Shown here: one piece after another, positions 1 to 9,684 of the stretch
Position numbering within the stretch: position 1 is the first letter of the stretch
Layout of the letters: each line of letters starts with the position of its first letter
Source of the DNA: Bin80 sp965215475
GTDB taxonomy: Bacteria; Bacteroidota; Rhodothermia; Rhodothermales; Bin80
Assembly: GCA_965215475.1 (NCBI GenBank)
Contig: OZ244061.1
Coordinates: 1,736,001-1,800,000, forward strand
Direction of reading: 5' to 3'
Length of the DNA stretch: 64,000 nt
The notes under the pieces: model-generated
Told to the model about the DNA's origin: nothing
The model's database searches: none
Seen by the model: the letters and a program-made list of their open reading frames with translations, nothing else
Made by a program: the position numbers and the translations under genes

Positions 1-20
1 ATGGGTTTGGTTCGCCATGA

Positions 21-1376
21 CTAGAAACTCTCCACAATGCGGCGAAAGTGTGCTCCCCGCTCTATGTAGTTGGAAAACAAATCAAAGGAGGCGCATGCCG
101 GACTAAGAAGCACTACATCTCCGGCACTTGCGCATCTTCGCGCATGTTGTGTTGCTTCGTCCAATGTCTTGGCTTCCAGTGCATGTTTGGTGTGAGGGCC
201 AAGCTCTCGGAGCACTTTGGATGCACTTTCGCCAAAGGCAACCACAGTATGCACCTTTTTGGTAATCAGGGGCTTGATGATGTCATAATCATTCCCTTTG
301 TCCCGACCACCAACAAGGAGCACAATCGGTGCATCAAAACTCAGTAGTGCATACCAAAGTGCATTCACATTAGTTGCTTTTGAGTCGTTTACATAGGTGA
401 CTCCACTTAACTGACGGATGATTTCAAGTCGATGATCTACTCCGGTGAATCGTTGCAGGCTTTCACGGAGGATGGCATTGGTCAGGCCAAGGGCTTGACC
501 TGCTAGCGCAGCGGCTAGAGAATTACTGATATTGTGCGGACCAGAGAGTCCCAATTCCTGTGTAGGTAAGAGTGCATGTTTCTGGAGATGAATCATGTCC
601 TGAATGGCACTTGCGCCACTCGAAAGTTCTACTTGCCTACTGAATGGGAGCCCCTGTACATCATGGGTAGTGATAAAATATTCGACACGCTTTCGTACCA
701 GCGTGTCATCGTAGTTATAGATCACGGTATTGGCATCTGATTGATTTTCATAGATGCGGAGTTTACTCTTGGCATAGCATTCAAAGTGGCCACCGTACCT
801 GTCCAGATGGTCCGGTGTAATATTGAGGATCACACTCACGTCTGGACGGAACGTGTTGATATGATCTAGCTGGAAGCTGGATACCTCAAGAACAACGATC
901 GAGTCTGCATGCAGGCCTTGGATATGTTCGGATAATGGGCTTCCAATATTCCCGGCAACCACCGTATGACGATTAGCAGCCTTCATCATGTGTCCTACAA
1001 GCGAGGCGGTCGTAGTCTTTCCATTGGTTCCAGTGATGGCAACAATCTGCCCACATGCGAACCAGGAGGCAACTTCAAGCTCTGAGTAGACAGGTATCCC
1101 CCTGGCCAGAGCAGCCTGGACAGGGGGAGCTGTCGTAGGTACTCCTGGGCTGATGACCAGAAAATCCGCTGCCAGGATTGCTTCGGTATGCCCATGTGTT
1201 TCCACGTTAATTCCTTTATGTTTACACCATCTCAGTGTCTTTGCATCCAGGGGGCCATGGTCCGAAAGCAAGACTTTGGCACCGGTTCGAGTCAACAGAT
1301 CTGCAACCGCGCGCCCGCTTCGGGCCGCTCCCAGAACCGTGACGTGTTTTCCTGCAACGTTATAGGGCTGTGTCAT
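21..1376 (-). CDS. murD: UDP-N-acetylmuramoylalanine--D-glutamate ligase MurD
   Basis: Cytoplasmic Mur ligase that adds D-glutamate to UDP-MurNAc-L-alanine using ATP in peptidoglycan precursor synthesis. The 451-residue length is normal for MurD. The N-terminal Rossmann-like UDP-binding domain starts with VTVLGAARSG, the ATP-binding loop GTNGKTTT lies near residues 116-123, the central domain has the NITPDHLDR signature, and the C-terminal ligase domain starts around DHRLE and contains VNDSKATN. The start lies at the murE/mraY side and overlaps the last 4 bases of mraY. It is the last complete gene of the division/cell-wall operon in this window; ftsW or murG would be expected beyond position 1, which is not visible. 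Confidence 0.97.
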   Translation of the reverse strand: MTQPYNVAGKHVTVLGAARSGRAVADLLTRTGAKVLLSDHGPLDAKTLRWCKHKGINVETHGHTEAILAADFLVISPGVPTTAPPVQAALARGIPVYSELEVASWFACGQIVAITGTNGKTTTASLVGHMMKAANRHTVVAGNIGSPLSEHIQGLHADSIVVLEVSSFQLDHINTFRPDVSVILNITPDHLDRYGGHFECYAKSKLRIYENQSDANTVIYNYDDTLVRKRVEYFITTHDVQGLPFSRQVELSSGASAIQDMIHLQKHALLPTQELGLSGPHNISNSLAAALAGQALGLTNAILRESLQRFTGVDHRLEIIRQLSGVTYVNDSKATNVNALWYALLSFDAPIVLLVGGRDKGNDYDIIKPLITKKVHTVVAFGESASKVLRELGPHTKHALEAKTLDEATQHARRCASAGDVVLLSPACASFDLFSNYIERGAHFRRIVESF

Positions 1377-2533
1377 CGGATTCGAAGTGAGAGTAGAGTT
1401 GCCAACATGGTGATGACGGTCACAAGGCAGAAACGAGTAACAATTTTCACCTCATGCATGCCTTTTGCCTCATAATGGTGATGTAGCGGGGCCATACGGA
1501 AGATCCGCTTTCCCGTGCCCGTCTTGCGGCGGGTATAGCGGAAATACGTCGTCTGTAGAATCACCGATAGGGTTTCCACAAAAAAGACAGCGCAAAGAAA
1601 TGGCAACAGAAGCTCTTTTTTGACCATCACGGCAACGACTGCAATGGCAGCTCCTAGGGACAGCGATCCGGTATCTCCCATAAAGACCGTAGCCGGATAC
1701 CCATTAAACCACAGAAACCCCAGGCATGCAACACACATCGCGGCGGCAAAAATCGTCAGTTCCCCTGCACCTGGCAGGTACAGTACTCCTAGATAGGAAG
1801 AAAACCCTACGTGTCCAGAGATATAGGTAAGAGCGACCAGTCCCATGGCAATGATTGCCGCAACTCCTGCCGCTAGGCCATCCAATCCATCTGTCAAGTT
1901 GACGGCATTGGAGGTGGCGGTGACAATGAACATGGTCATCGGGATGAAGAAGACCCACCCGAGATCCATACTTCCTGGAAATGTATTGCCCAGAATATTA
2001 TAGTCGAGATGCCAATTCTGAACGAATGGCAGATCTGTTACGGACCGTATTTCTTCAAATTGGGGATGAAAATATAGGATGATCCCGACCAGCAACCCCA
2101 GTCCTATTTGACCGGTTAGCTTCATGCGTGCGGCTAAGCCGGATTTGTCTTTATGGACGGTCTTGATGTAATCATCCGCGAATCCGAACGCAGCCATCCA
2201 TGCGGTCGTAATCAGGATCAGCCAGACATAGACCTCGCTCAGGTCTCCCCATAAGAGGGTTGCAAGCATGATTGCACTGACAATGATTGATCCTCCCATG
2301 GTGGGAGTCCCACGCTTATGAGAATGATCAACGCCGCTACTGCTTAGCTCCGTACGCACTTCTTCGCCTAGCTGGTTGCGTACGAGCCACCGGATCACAT
2401 AAGGTCCAATGACCATGACGATGACGAATGCTGTGATCGCAGAAAGCGTGGCACGTACCGTGATGAATTCCACGACTTGGAATCCTGGAGGACGAAACGC
2501 CTCTTCCAACCACTTTAGCAGAAAGTATAGCAT
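1373..2533 (-). CDS. mraY: Phospho-N-acetylmuramoyl-pentapeptide-transferase MraY
   Basis: Integral membrane enzyme that transfers phospho-MurNAc-pentapeptide to undecaprenyl phosphate, forming lipid I. Multiple hydrophobic helices are visible, along with the Mg-binding FADDY motif, the NLTDGLDGLAAG motif and the LHHHYE cluster near the C-terminus, all diagnostic of MraY. The open frame extends upstream to 2569, but that would overlap the end of murE. The internal ATG at 2533 gives a protein starting MLYFLLKWLEE, which is the usual MraY N-terminus, and lies 4 bases after the murE stop, so I chose it (386 residues). Confidence 0.96.
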   Translation of the reverse strand: MLYFLLKWLEEAFRPPGFQVVEFITVRATLSAITAFVIVMVIGPYVIRWLVRNQLGEEVRTELSSSGVDHSHKRGTPTMGGSIIVSAIMLATLLWGDLSEVYVWLILITTAWMAAFGFADDYIKTVHKDKSGLAARMKLTGQIGLGLLVGIILYFHPQFEEIRSVTDLPFVQNWHLDYNILGNTFPGSMDLGWVFFIPMTMFIVTATSNAVNLTDGLDGLAAGVAAIIAMGLVALTYISGHVGFSSYLGVLYLPGAGELTIFAAAMCVACLGFLWFNGYPATVFMGDTGSLSLGAAIAVVAVMVKKELLLPFLCAVFFVETLSVILQTTYFRYTRRKTGTGKRIFRMAPLHHHYEAKGMHEVKIVTRFCLVTVITMLATLLSLRIR

Positions 2534-2537
2534 AGAT

Positions 2538-4010
2538 TCAGAAGAGGGGGGTTGGGTTACGTGATGCAAAGGCTTCCAGGACTAGGTCGTGATCTTTCAA
2601 TTTTACCTGTAGCCCATTTTCTTCCTGAATAGATTCATGCCCTCGCCCTGCAATAAGTACAATGTCCTCAGCTCTGCAAGCCCTCGCAACAAAGTGCACT
2701 GCTTCGATCCGGGAAAGAATCACATGGGATCGTTCAGGTTTTTTCATACCACGAAGAATGTCCTGTGCAACCGATTCTGCAGGTTCACGGCGTGGATTAT
2801 CATTCGTAATGACGACATAATCGGCCAGTTTCTCTGCGATCGCGCCCATGAGAGGACGTTTCTTCACATCTCGGTTCCCACCACATCCAAATACGCACCA
2901 TAGCCGCGCTGTTTTTGAGCGGATATAAGCGAGTGACCGAAGAACTTGTTCCAGCGCGCCTGGGGTATGTGCAAAATCGACAACAATCCGAGTGGCGTCA
3001 TCGCATACGTACTGCTCAAATCTGCCAGCAACAGGACGGGCTTCAGACAAAGCCTCAATCACATCTGAGCGTGGCAACCCACTCGCACGTGCGGCACCGT
3101 AGGCGGCAGCTAGATTATATGCATTGAACGTCCCGGCAAGCCGGAACGTACTGGTTTTACCATCCAGAAGCAATTGAAGGCCATTGGGACTGTCTTTCAC
3201 AATACGAAATCGAATATCCGCATCCGTATTCTGACCGAAAGAGCATGGGGTGGCCAAGATATTCTTGACCATGCATTGCCCCACCTGATCATCCTGATTA
3301 TACACTGCAACCGCATCAGGGCGCAGCTCATCGAACAGTCGTTTTTTGCTTTTGAAATAGTGCTCTCTAGTGAGATGATAGTCCAGATGATCGTGCATCA
3401 AATTTGTGAATACCCCAACCGAAAAATTCAGCGTGGCCGTTCGATACTGATCCAAAGCGTGAGACGAAACTTCAATCACACATGCTTGGCAGCCTGCATG
3501 AACCATCTCCGCCATCATGGGCTGGAGATGGGTCGCATCAGGGGTAGTGAGTTGGGCAGGATAGATTGTTTTCCCTGTCATATAGGATATCGTTCCAATC
3601 AGCCCCGTCCTCGTTCCAGTATACTCGAGAACATGTTTCACCAGAGCGGCCGTAGTTGTTTTTCCATTGGTTCCAGTGACACCCGTAAGATGCAGCGAAG
3701 AAGATGGATTCCCATAAAATGCGGCTGCAATCACGGCAGAGGCTTTGCGGGTATTGGATACCTGAATGAAACGAGGATCTTGGTCGGGGTTCTCCTGACA
3801 AACAATGACAGAGGCTCCTTTAGTGATTGCATTTTGAATATAGGTATGTCCATCATCGTTGGTTCCTTGCACGGCGGTAAAGACGTATCCTGGATTTACA
3901 TCGCGGCTGTCCTGACTCACACCGGAAACGGTTACGTTAGGTACAGGAGCAAAGGAGTCAATCAACAATCCCTCGCTAGCCAATCGGGTATGTAGATCAG
4001 TCCAGTTCAT
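2538..4010 (-). CDS. murE: UDP-MurNAc-tripeptide synthetase MurE (meso-diaminopimelate type)
   Basis: Cytoplasmic Mur ligase adding the third stem-peptide residue. The 490 residues include the P-loop GTNGKTTTAALV near residues 113-124 and a C-terminal TNDNPRREPAES. DNPR is the known substrate motif of meso-diaminopimelate-adding MurE enzymes, so a DAP-type Gram-negative peptidoglycan is inferred. The start ATG at 4010 lies inside the last codons of ftsI (14-base overlap), indicating translational coupling in one operon. Confidence 0.96.
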   Translation of the reverse strand: MNWTDLHTRLASEGLLIDSFAPVPNVTVSGVSQDSRDVNPGYVFTAVQGTNDDGHTYIQNAITKGASVIVCQENPDQDPRFIQVSNTRKASAVIAAAFYGNPSSSLHLTGVTGTNGKTTTAALVKHVLEYTGTRTGLIGTISYMTGKTIYPAQLTTPDATHLQPMMAEMVHAGCQACVIEVSSHALDQYRTATLNFSVGVFTNLMHDHLDYHLTREHYFKSKKRLFDELRPDAVAVYNQDDQVGQCMVKNILATPCSFGQNTDADIRFRIVKDSPNGLQLLLDGKTSTFRLAGTFNAYNLAAAYGAARASGLPRSDVIEALSEARPVAGRFEQYVCDDATRIVVDFAHTPGALEQVLRSLAYIRSKTARLWCVFGCGGNRDVKKRPLMGAIAEKLADYVVITNDNPRREPAESVAQDILRGMKKPERSHVILSRIEAVHFVARACRAEDIVLIAGRGHESIQEENGLQVKLKDHDLVLEAFASRNPTPLF

Positions 4011-6015
4011 GGGGCTGTAATTGTAGGATTACATCTTCTGAGTTCACGGCGGCCCCCGGTTCCGGAGATTGTCCAATGACCAAGCCATTCCCTTTCAGCT
4101 GTACATCCAACCCTTCAGATCGCAACAAAAATATTGCTGCCCTGGCATCAAGTCCTAATACATCCGGCATCTTGGCCAGTGCTATTTCATCGGGTGCTTC
4201 TTGAACGTTCACTTGATTCTGTGGGGGAGATTCTTCAAAGGTTTCTACGATGGGCGGCTGTGGTGCAAGCCGATCACGTTGTGTTTGAATTCTCCATCCT
4301 TCCTGTGGAGTAGGAAGCCCAGATGTAGGGAAGGTTGCACTCCATCGCTCTGCGATCCGCTTGAAGATGGGGCCGGATACTCTACCCCCATAAATACTGG
4401 TCTGAGGTTCATCTAAGACTACGATCATGGCCACTTGTGGATCTTCGGCAGGGTAGAAGCCAACAAAGGTGGATCGATATTCGCTTCCGTAGGTGCCATT
4501 GACGACCTTACGTGCAGTTCCGGTTTTCCCTGCAATGGTCAATCCTTCCACTTGGGCATCGGTTGCCGTCCCTCTTTGAACCACTTCAATGAGAGCGGGC
4601 TGGAGCATGGCTACGGTTTCTTCTTTCAGGACCCTTCGGATGGAGTCCGTTCGAGCAGGGTCATCGGATGCACGCCATAGTACACGCCCGGTCACATTCC
4701 GACGCTCCGCTACGATATAGGGTTGACGTAGGAGGCCACCATCTGCCAGAGCGGCATATGCCATCAACATTTGCATGGGAGTTACATCAATCTCATATCC
4801 GATGCTGAGAGCAGTTTTGGTCGTGATGCTCCACTGATTGGTGCGTTTAAGGAGTCCACCGATTTCTCCGGGCAGATCAATCCATGTCTTTTGGCCAAAC
4901 CCGAAATTGCGTATATATCGGTACAGTTGTTCGGGAGCCATGGATTCCGTCGTAAGAGCCATTCCTACGTTACTGCTCTTTACAATCACATCATTGAAGG
5001 AGATTTCTCCGTATTGCGAGATGTCATTCAAAGTATAGCCAGACACCTCAATGGTCCCATCACCAGTATTCACCGGGTCATCCATAGAGATGATGCCAGT
5101 TTCCAGGGCTGCGGAAGCTGCGATCAGTTTGAAAGCGGAACCAGGTTCGAGTCGATCGGTGATCGTCCGGTTACGCCATATAGATACCGGCGTATTTTGC
5201 GGCACGTTTGCATCAAAAGTGGGTACATTAGCCATGGCCAGGATCGCCCCATTTTTGGGGTTGACCGCAATCGCGCTACCTCGAATCGCACGGGCTTCTG
5301 CGACACCGGCCGCCAGTTCCTCCTCCATGATGGTTTGACGGATAAGATCAATCGTAAGTACGAGGGTTTCGCCATCGGTTGCGGGAACGACAACTCCTTC
5401 TGCATCTACGCGCAGATATCCCCGGCGATCTCTGAAAAGAGTACGACGTCCCGGCTGCCCTTTCAGATATTCATCATATTCCAGTTCAAGGCCTGCTTTT
5501 CCGACATCATCGGTATCTACATGTCCGATGATATGGGAGGCAGTGGTTCCGTAGACGTACTTACGTTGGGAGCGTTCTTGGAGAAGAATACCAGGAACTT
5601 CCCAGGCGGCAACTTCTCTTCGCTGATCTGGTGTCAAATCCATGAGCCGGACGAATTGCTCACTTACGCGGTTATTAATCCGTGATTGAAGTCCCCTTTT
5701 AGAGGTACCTGTTAAATCGGATAGGCGAGTCAGAAAGTCATTTTCTTGCTCTGCGAATTCGGGTACAGTAGGGTCTAATGCAAGATTATAGTGTGGAGAA
5801 TTGACGGCCAGAGCCCGCCCATGAAGATCAAGTATTTCTCCACGCTGGGGAAATAGTATCTGTTGGGATTCTGCTTGACGCCGACCCAACTCACGCAGAT
5901 GATTACCGTCTTCGACATTGAGCCATATCAACTGTCCTGCAATGATCAGAGGCAGGAGTACTAACCCAGTTAGCACAACATACATCCGGCCCAATATTTG
6001 ATCCCGTACGTTCAT
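3997..6015 (-). CDS. ftsI: Division-specific penicillin-binding protein FtsI (PBP3) with C-terminal PASTA domain
   Basis: Septal transpeptidase that cross-links peptidoglycan. The 672-residue protein has one N-terminal membrane anchor (about residues 12-32), a PBP dimerisation domain, and the transpeptidase motifs SAFK (293-296, nucleophile Ser293), SSN (348-350) and KTG (498-500). After the catalytic domain comes a linker and one PASTA domain (about 610-672) beginning MPDVLGLDARAA. A PASTA-tailed FtsI is seen in several FCB-group bacteria, unlike E. coli FtsI. It lies between ftsL and murE with overlaps on both sides, the usual cluster order. Confidence 0.95.
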   Translation of the reverse strand: MNVRDQILGRMYVVLTGLVLLPLIIAGQLIWLNVEDGNHLRELGRRQAESQQILFPQRGEILDLHGRALAVNSPHYNLALDPTVPEFAEQENDFLTRLSDLTGTSKRGLQSRINNRVSEQFVRLMDLTPDQRREVAAWEVPGILLQERSQRKYVYGTTASHIIGHVDTDDVGKAGLELEYDEYLKGQPGRRTLFRDRRGYLRVDAEGVVVPATDGETLVLTIDLIRQTIMEEELAAGVAEARAIRGSAIAVNPKNGAILAMANVPTFDANVPQNTPVSIWRNRTITDRLEPGSAFKLIAASAALETGIISMDDPVNTGDGTIEVSGYTLNDISQYGEISFNDVIVKSSNVGMALTTESMAPEQLYRYIRNFGFGQKTWIDLPGEIGGLLKRTNQWSITTKTALSIGYEIDVTPMQMLMAYAALADGGLLRQPYIVAERRNVTGRVLWRASDDPARTDSIRRVLKEETVAMLQPALIEVVQRGTATDAQVEGLTIAGKTGTARKVVNGTYGSEYRSTFVGFYPAEDPQVAMIVVLDEPQTSIYGGRVSGPIFKRIAERWSATFPTSGLPTPQEGWRIQTQRDRLAPQPPIVETFEESPPQNQVNVQEAPDEIALAKMPDVLGLDARAAIFLLRSEGLDVQLKGNGLVIGQSPEPGAAVNSEDVILQLQPHELD

Positions 6016-6437
6016 AGATCCGTTTGTGGAGTACGATTCTGGATGAACCCTGCATATTTGTGCCCCCTTTCAAGCCCCAGGTTCTCAGCCCGCCGATAAA
6101 TGACACTTGGTCCTACGATCGCATTGTAATCTGCAACGAGTTGCTTATGCTGCAGGTGAAGGCGAACATTTTCTTTTCGTTGGCTATTGATTTCTGCCAA
6201 CAGATCCTGAGATGTATGAATATGACCGATATAGACGGTCAGGATTCCTGCAAGGAGAAAGATGATGATTCCAAATTGGAGTGTGGAAACACGCGCGATG
6301 ACTTTCCGCTCCGGTGTAAACTCATCAATGATGGTCAATTCTTGCCAGCTACGAATCGTAGTCATCGCCTGATCCACCGCACGTTGCCTGCGCGTGTCCT
6401 GACTCGGGGAAGTATTTCTGAGGCGTCTGAACATCAT
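6012..6437 (-). CDS. ftsL: Cell division protein FtsL-like, bitopic membrane protein
   Basis: Small division protein expected to bind FtsB/FtsQ and bring FtsW-FtsI to the septum. The 141 residues comprise a basic cytoplasmic N-terminus of about 55 residues, a single transmembrane helix (FGIIIFLLAGILTVYIGHI) and a periplasmic coiled coil rich in Gln/Lys/Asn. Sequence similarity is weak in this family; the call rests on topology and on its place between rsmH and ftsI. It overlaps ftsI by 4 bases. Confidence 0.8.
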   Translation of the reverse strand: MMFRRLRNTSPSQDTRRQRAVDQAMTTIRSWQELTIIDEFTPERKVIARVSTLQFGIIIFLLAGILTVYIGHIHTSQDLLAEINSQRKENVRLHLQHKQLVADYNAIVGPSVIYRRAENLGLERGHKYAGFIQNRTPQTDL

Positions 6438-6440
6438 GTA

Positions 6441-7385
6441 TTAAGAAGGGATGGGTGCAGGGCAGCGAATTCCGGCACGCAGTCGTGCGCTTCGGGATCG
6501 GCGGTTTGCAGCAATTTCGTCTGCATCCGGGACGATGGGGCGGCGCAGCATCGGCGTCCAGGGCACAAGCCGGTTCCCGTAGAGATCGCGCTTTGGTTCT
6601 CCTTCCAGGACTCCATCACGCAACATCCGTTTCACGATACGATCTTCTAGGGAGTGATAGCTGATCACAACCATTCTTCCCCCTTCCATCACAATTTCCG
6701 GACTGGATTCTAGGAGTTGGGACAGCTCCCTTAATTCTCCATTTACCGCAATTCGAAAGGCCTGGAACGTACGAGAAACTGCTCGAGATTCCCATCGGGT
6801 GGGAACGGCATCTCGTACAATGTGTGCCAAACCTGTTGTGGTTGTAACGGGCTGATTCGCGATGATCGCTCGAGCGATTCGACGTGCATAGGGCTCTTCT
6901 CCCCAGGAACGGAGGATCTGGACCAATTCTTTTTCGCTGGATCCATTCACGATATCTGCAGCTGTGATATCAAGATCAGCATCCATCCGCATGTCTAGGT
7001 CAGCACGTTGACGATGACTGAACCCTCTTCCACCAGAGTCCAATTGATGAGAGGAGACGCCAAGATCCAGTAGTAGCCCGGTGACAGGGAGAAGATTTGG
7101 AATCAGATTTTGCAAGTTGCTGAATCTTCCCCTGTACACAAACAGTTGTTTCATCTTAATTGCATCAGGTAGCCGTTCTTTCACGACTTGAATTGAGTCT
7201 GCATCTTGATCAATGGCAACGACTTTTCCTCTGGGCGACAACACAGAGAGGATTGCCGCGACATGTCCTCCCCCTCCTGCAGTTGCGTCCACGTAGGTGC
7301 CATGAATATCAGTAACTAAATATTCAAGTACAGTATGTGACAGAACCGGAGTATGGTAGGAGGTGGCATAAGAAATCGTAGACAT
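6441..7385 (-). CDS. rsmH: 16S rRNA (cytosine(1402)-N(4))-methyltransferase RsmH
   Basis: SAM-dependent methyltransferase acting on C1402 of 16S rRNA (formerly MraW). Of 314 residues, the N-terminal HTPVL, the SAM-binding VDATAGGGGHVAAI, the signature DLGVSSHQLDSGGRGFS and the C-terminal VISYHSLEDRIVKR are all RsmH hallmarks. The start ATG overlaps the mraZ stop, and ftsL follows after 3 bases, so the gene belongs to the mraZ operon. Confidence 0.97.
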   Translation of the reverse strand: MSTISYATSYHTPVLSHTVLEYLVTDIHGTYVDATAGGGGHVAAILSVLSPRGKVVAIDQDADSIQVVKERLPDAIKMKQLFVYRGRFSNLQNLIPNLLPVTGLLLDLGVSSHQLDSGGRGFSHRQRADLDMRMDADLDITAADIVNGSSEKELVQILRSWGEEPYARRIARAIIANQPVTTTTGLAHIVRDAVPTRWESRAVSRTFQAFRIAVNGELRELSQLLESSPEIVMEGGRMVVISYHSLEDRIVKRMLRDGVLEGEPKRDLYGNRLVPWTPMLRRPIVPDADEIAANRRSRSARLRAGIRCPAPIPS

Positions 7386-7828
7386 TAGCTTCCCATGACC
7401 TCCGCCGCAAGCTTTTCATAGTCTTCTCCATCGGTTTTCAGATATTCTTCGAATCTATCTGGATCCCAGATCTCGAGATATTTTTGAGACCCAAGAATCA
7501 AACTTGTCGTAGTTATCCCCGCATATTCAAGAAGTGGTCGTTGCAAGGGGACTCGCCCCTTGGCATCTAGGGAAACTTCTTCTGCCCATCTCATGAATTG
7601 GCGAATGAACGCTCTATGTTTTTGGTCATAGAGATTGAGCTTCGAAATCTGATCTTCGATCTTAAGCCACTCATCCAGCGGATAGGCAAAGATGCATTTC
7701 TCAAATCCACGGGTAATCACCAGAGTATTATGTGCATCCGGGTTCAAGCACGCACGCATCCTAGAGGGGATCGCGATACGCCCTTTTCCATCAACTGAAT
7801 ACGTAGCCTGCCCCTTAAATCCAGGCAT
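7385..7828 (-). CDS. mraZ: Transcriptional regulator MraZ
   Basis: DNA-binding protein with two SpoVT/AbrB-like halves, each carrying the DxKGR motif: SVDGKGRIAIPSRMR near the N-terminus and SLDAKGRVPLQRPLLEYAG in the second half. At 147 residues it has the normal length. It is first in the division/cell-wall cluster and known homologues bind repeats in their own promoter; such repeats are present 43-72 bases upstream of the start codon (see 7871-7900). It therefore probably controls the whole operon down to murD and beyond. Confidence 0.96.
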   Translation of the reverse strand: MPGFKGQATYSVDGKGRIAIPSRMRACLNPDAHNTLVITRGFEKCIFAYPLDEWLKIEDQISKLNLYDQKHRAFIRQFMRWAEEVSLDAKGRVPLQRPLLEYAGITTTSLILGSQKYLEIWDPDRFEEYLKTDGEDYEKLAAEVMGS

Positions 7829-7870
7829 GGGAATCTCTTGAGTAGATCTACCTAGCTAATGATAAGAAAA

Positions 7871-7900
7871 ATTTCCCACATTTTCCCACATTTTCCCACA
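7871..7900 (-). promoter_or_regulatory. MraZ operator: three direct TGTGGGAAAW repeats
   Basis: Read on the minus strand, the decamer TGTGGGAAAA occurs three times head to tail with exact 10-base spacing, the last unit ending in AAAT. Known MraZ proteins bind tandem TGGG(A) boxes spaced one helical turn apart in front of mraZ. Location and spacing fit that model exactly. A fourth isolated GGGA-like box near 7914-7918 is on the opposite strand and may be chance. Confidence 0.85.
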
Positions 7901-7949
7901 AAAATTAATTTTATGGGAATTATTCTAAAATAATCGCATGCATTATGAC

Positions 7950-7977
7950 TTGATCACACGATTTTTCATGTGATCAA
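7950..7977 (-). terminator. Perfect 9-bp inverted repeat after pyrG
   Basis: TTGATCACA and TGTGATCAA flank a 10-base spacer 25 bases after the pyrG stop codon. It could form the hairpin of a pyrG terminator. No U-tract follows on the minus strand, so a protein-binding palindrome for the mraZ promoter region is the alternative. Confidence 0.4.
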
Positions 7978-8001
7978 ATGACAGATCTAGGGAGTTCCGT
8001 A

Positions 8002-9636
8002 TTACTCGCTGTGTTCAAGGACAGCGGCAACAAAAGACAGAAATAGAGGGTGAGGATTGCCAACGGTTGAACGATATTCGGGATGGAATTGCACACCGAT
8101 ATACCAAGGATGGGAGGGAAGTTCAGCGATTTCTACGAGTCCATTTTCCGGGTTGATTCCCGAGAATCTTAATCCTTTTTCTTCAAGGTGATGTTTGATG
8201 GAGTTATTGACTTCGTAGCGGTGTCGGTGTCGTTCACGTACTTGGGTCTCCTTATAAATAGAGTATACTTGGGAGTCTTTTGTGATTTCACAGTTGTACG
8301 CCCCGAGCCGCATCGTACCGCCTTTATCAGATACATTCTTCTGGCTTGCCATCAGATCAATCACAGGCCAGGGAGAATCTGGATCAAACTCGGTCGAGTG
8401 TGCTCCCTGCAAACCACAGACATCTCGTGCAAATGCAATGATCGCACATTGAAGCCCTAGGCAGATTCCTAGGAAAGGGATTTGCTGAATCCGTGCATAA
8501 CGAGCGGTGACTATCTTTCCCTCGATTCCGCGTGTACCGAAGCCAGGTGCAACCAAGATTCCCTTTGCATCCTTGAGCAGTGCATCACAGTTGGATTCAT
8601 GGATCTCTTCACTTTCAACGAAGCATACGTCTACGTGAACGGATAGCTTTGCTCCGGCTAGAATAAACGATTCAGTGATTGATTTATAGGCATCCTGATG
8701 GGCAACATATTTCCCGACCAAAGCAATCCGCACTTTTTTATCTGGTGCGTGCAACCGTTCGACAAAGTCTGCCCATTCGTCCAGTTCAGGCTTACCCGTG
8801 ATGGATTTTTGTCGATGAAGATCGGTTAGTCCGAGCCGCTCAAGTACAAGTTTTTCTACTCCCTGCCGAGCCAACTGAAGGGGAACCTCATAAATAGAAC
8901 GGGCATCCGCTGCCTCAATCACTCCACGGGTTTCTACATTACAGAACTGGGCAATTTTTTGGCGTAGCTCTTTGTCCAGCGATCGTTCCGAACGGCAGAC
9001 CAAAAGGTCAGGTTGTAGGCCGTAGGAGAGCAGAGTTTTCACGGAATGCTGCGTAGGTTTAGTTTTTAGTTCCCCCGCAGCTGCGAGATAAGGTACTAGG
9101 GTCAGGTGTGCCACTTGTGCATTGATGGATCCCATTTCGTAGCGTAACTGCCGAATCGCTTCTAGGTAGGGAAGGCTTTCAATATCTCCAACCGTGCCAC
9201 CAATCTCGGAAATAATGACATCCAGTTCCTCATTCTCCGCAAGGCGCACGATCCATGCTTTGATTTCATCAATGATGTGGGGGACCACCTGTACCGTTTT
9301 TCCGAGATATTCACCCGCACGCTCTTTTCCGATCACTTCACTGTAGACGCGGCCGGTGGTAACATTATTTGCCTGACTGGTTTCGTGTCCGAGAAATCGT
9401 TCGTAATGCCCAAGATCTAGATCTGTCTCCGCTCCATCATGAGTGACAAATACCTCCCCATGCTCATAAGGATTCATGGTCCCTGGATCCACATTGATGT
9501 AGGGATCTAGCTTTTGGATAGAGACCCGAAGGCCATGGGCTTCAAGCAATCGGCCCAGGGATGCGCAGAAGATGCCTTTTCCGAGCGAGGATGAAACCCC
9601 ACCCGTCACGAATATATATTTACTTCTCACAGTCAC
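8002..9636 (-). CDS. pyrG: CTP synthase PyrG
   Basis: Cytoplasmic enzyme converting UTP, ATP and glutamine to CTP. The 544 residues hold an N-terminal synthetase domain opening with FVTGGVSSSLGKG (P-loop) and SIQKLDPYINVDPGTMNPYEHGEVFV, and a C-terminal class I glutamine amidotransferase domain with the nucleophile Cys in GICLGLQ and the His-Glu pair in GVQFHPEYRS. All key residues are present. The upstream methyltransferase ends 48 bases before it, so the two may share a transcript. Confidence 0.98.
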   Translation of the reverse strand: MTVRSKYIFVTGGVSSSLGKGIFCASLGRLLEAHGLRVSIQKLDPYINVDPGTMNPYEHGEVFVTHDGAETDLDLGHYERFLGHETSQANNVTTGRVYSEVIGKERAGEYLGKTVQVVPHIIDEIKAWIVRLAENEELDVIISEIGGTVGDIESLPYLEAIRQLRYEMGSINAQVAHLTLVPYLAAAGELKTKPTQHSVKTLLSYGLQPDLLVCRSERSLDKELRQKIAQFCNVETRGVIEAADARSIYEVPLQLARQGVEKLVLERLGLTDLHRQKSITGKPELDEWADFVERLHAPDKKVRIALVGKYVAHQDAYKSITESFILAGAKLSVHVDVCFVESEEIHESNCDALLKDAKGILVAPGFGTRGIEGKIVTARYARIQQIPFLGICLGLQCAIIAFARDVCGLQGAHSTEFDPDSPWPVIDLMASQKNVSDKGGTMRLGAYNCEITKDSQVYSIYKETQVRERHRHRYEVNNSIKHHLEEKGLRFSGINPENGLVEIAELPSHPWYIGVQFHPEYRSTVGNPHPLFLSFVAAVLEHSE

Positions 9637-9684
9637 TCTGAATTAAAAGGACGATTCCCTAAAGTTACAGTATTTGGTTGGACC

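Noticed and set aside
3174..3995. 273-codon plus-strand frame
   Set aside because: Antisense to murE; composition is that of a complement of coding sequence.
4771..5685. 304-codon plus-strand frame
   Set aside because: Lies fully antisense to ftsI, whose motifs are all intact; no recognisable protein.
7950..7977. Palindrome considered as a CRP-type site
   Set aside because: Half-sites are in the inverse arrangement (TCACA...TGTGA with 10 bases between) compared with TGTGA-N6-TCACA; kept only as a hairpin.
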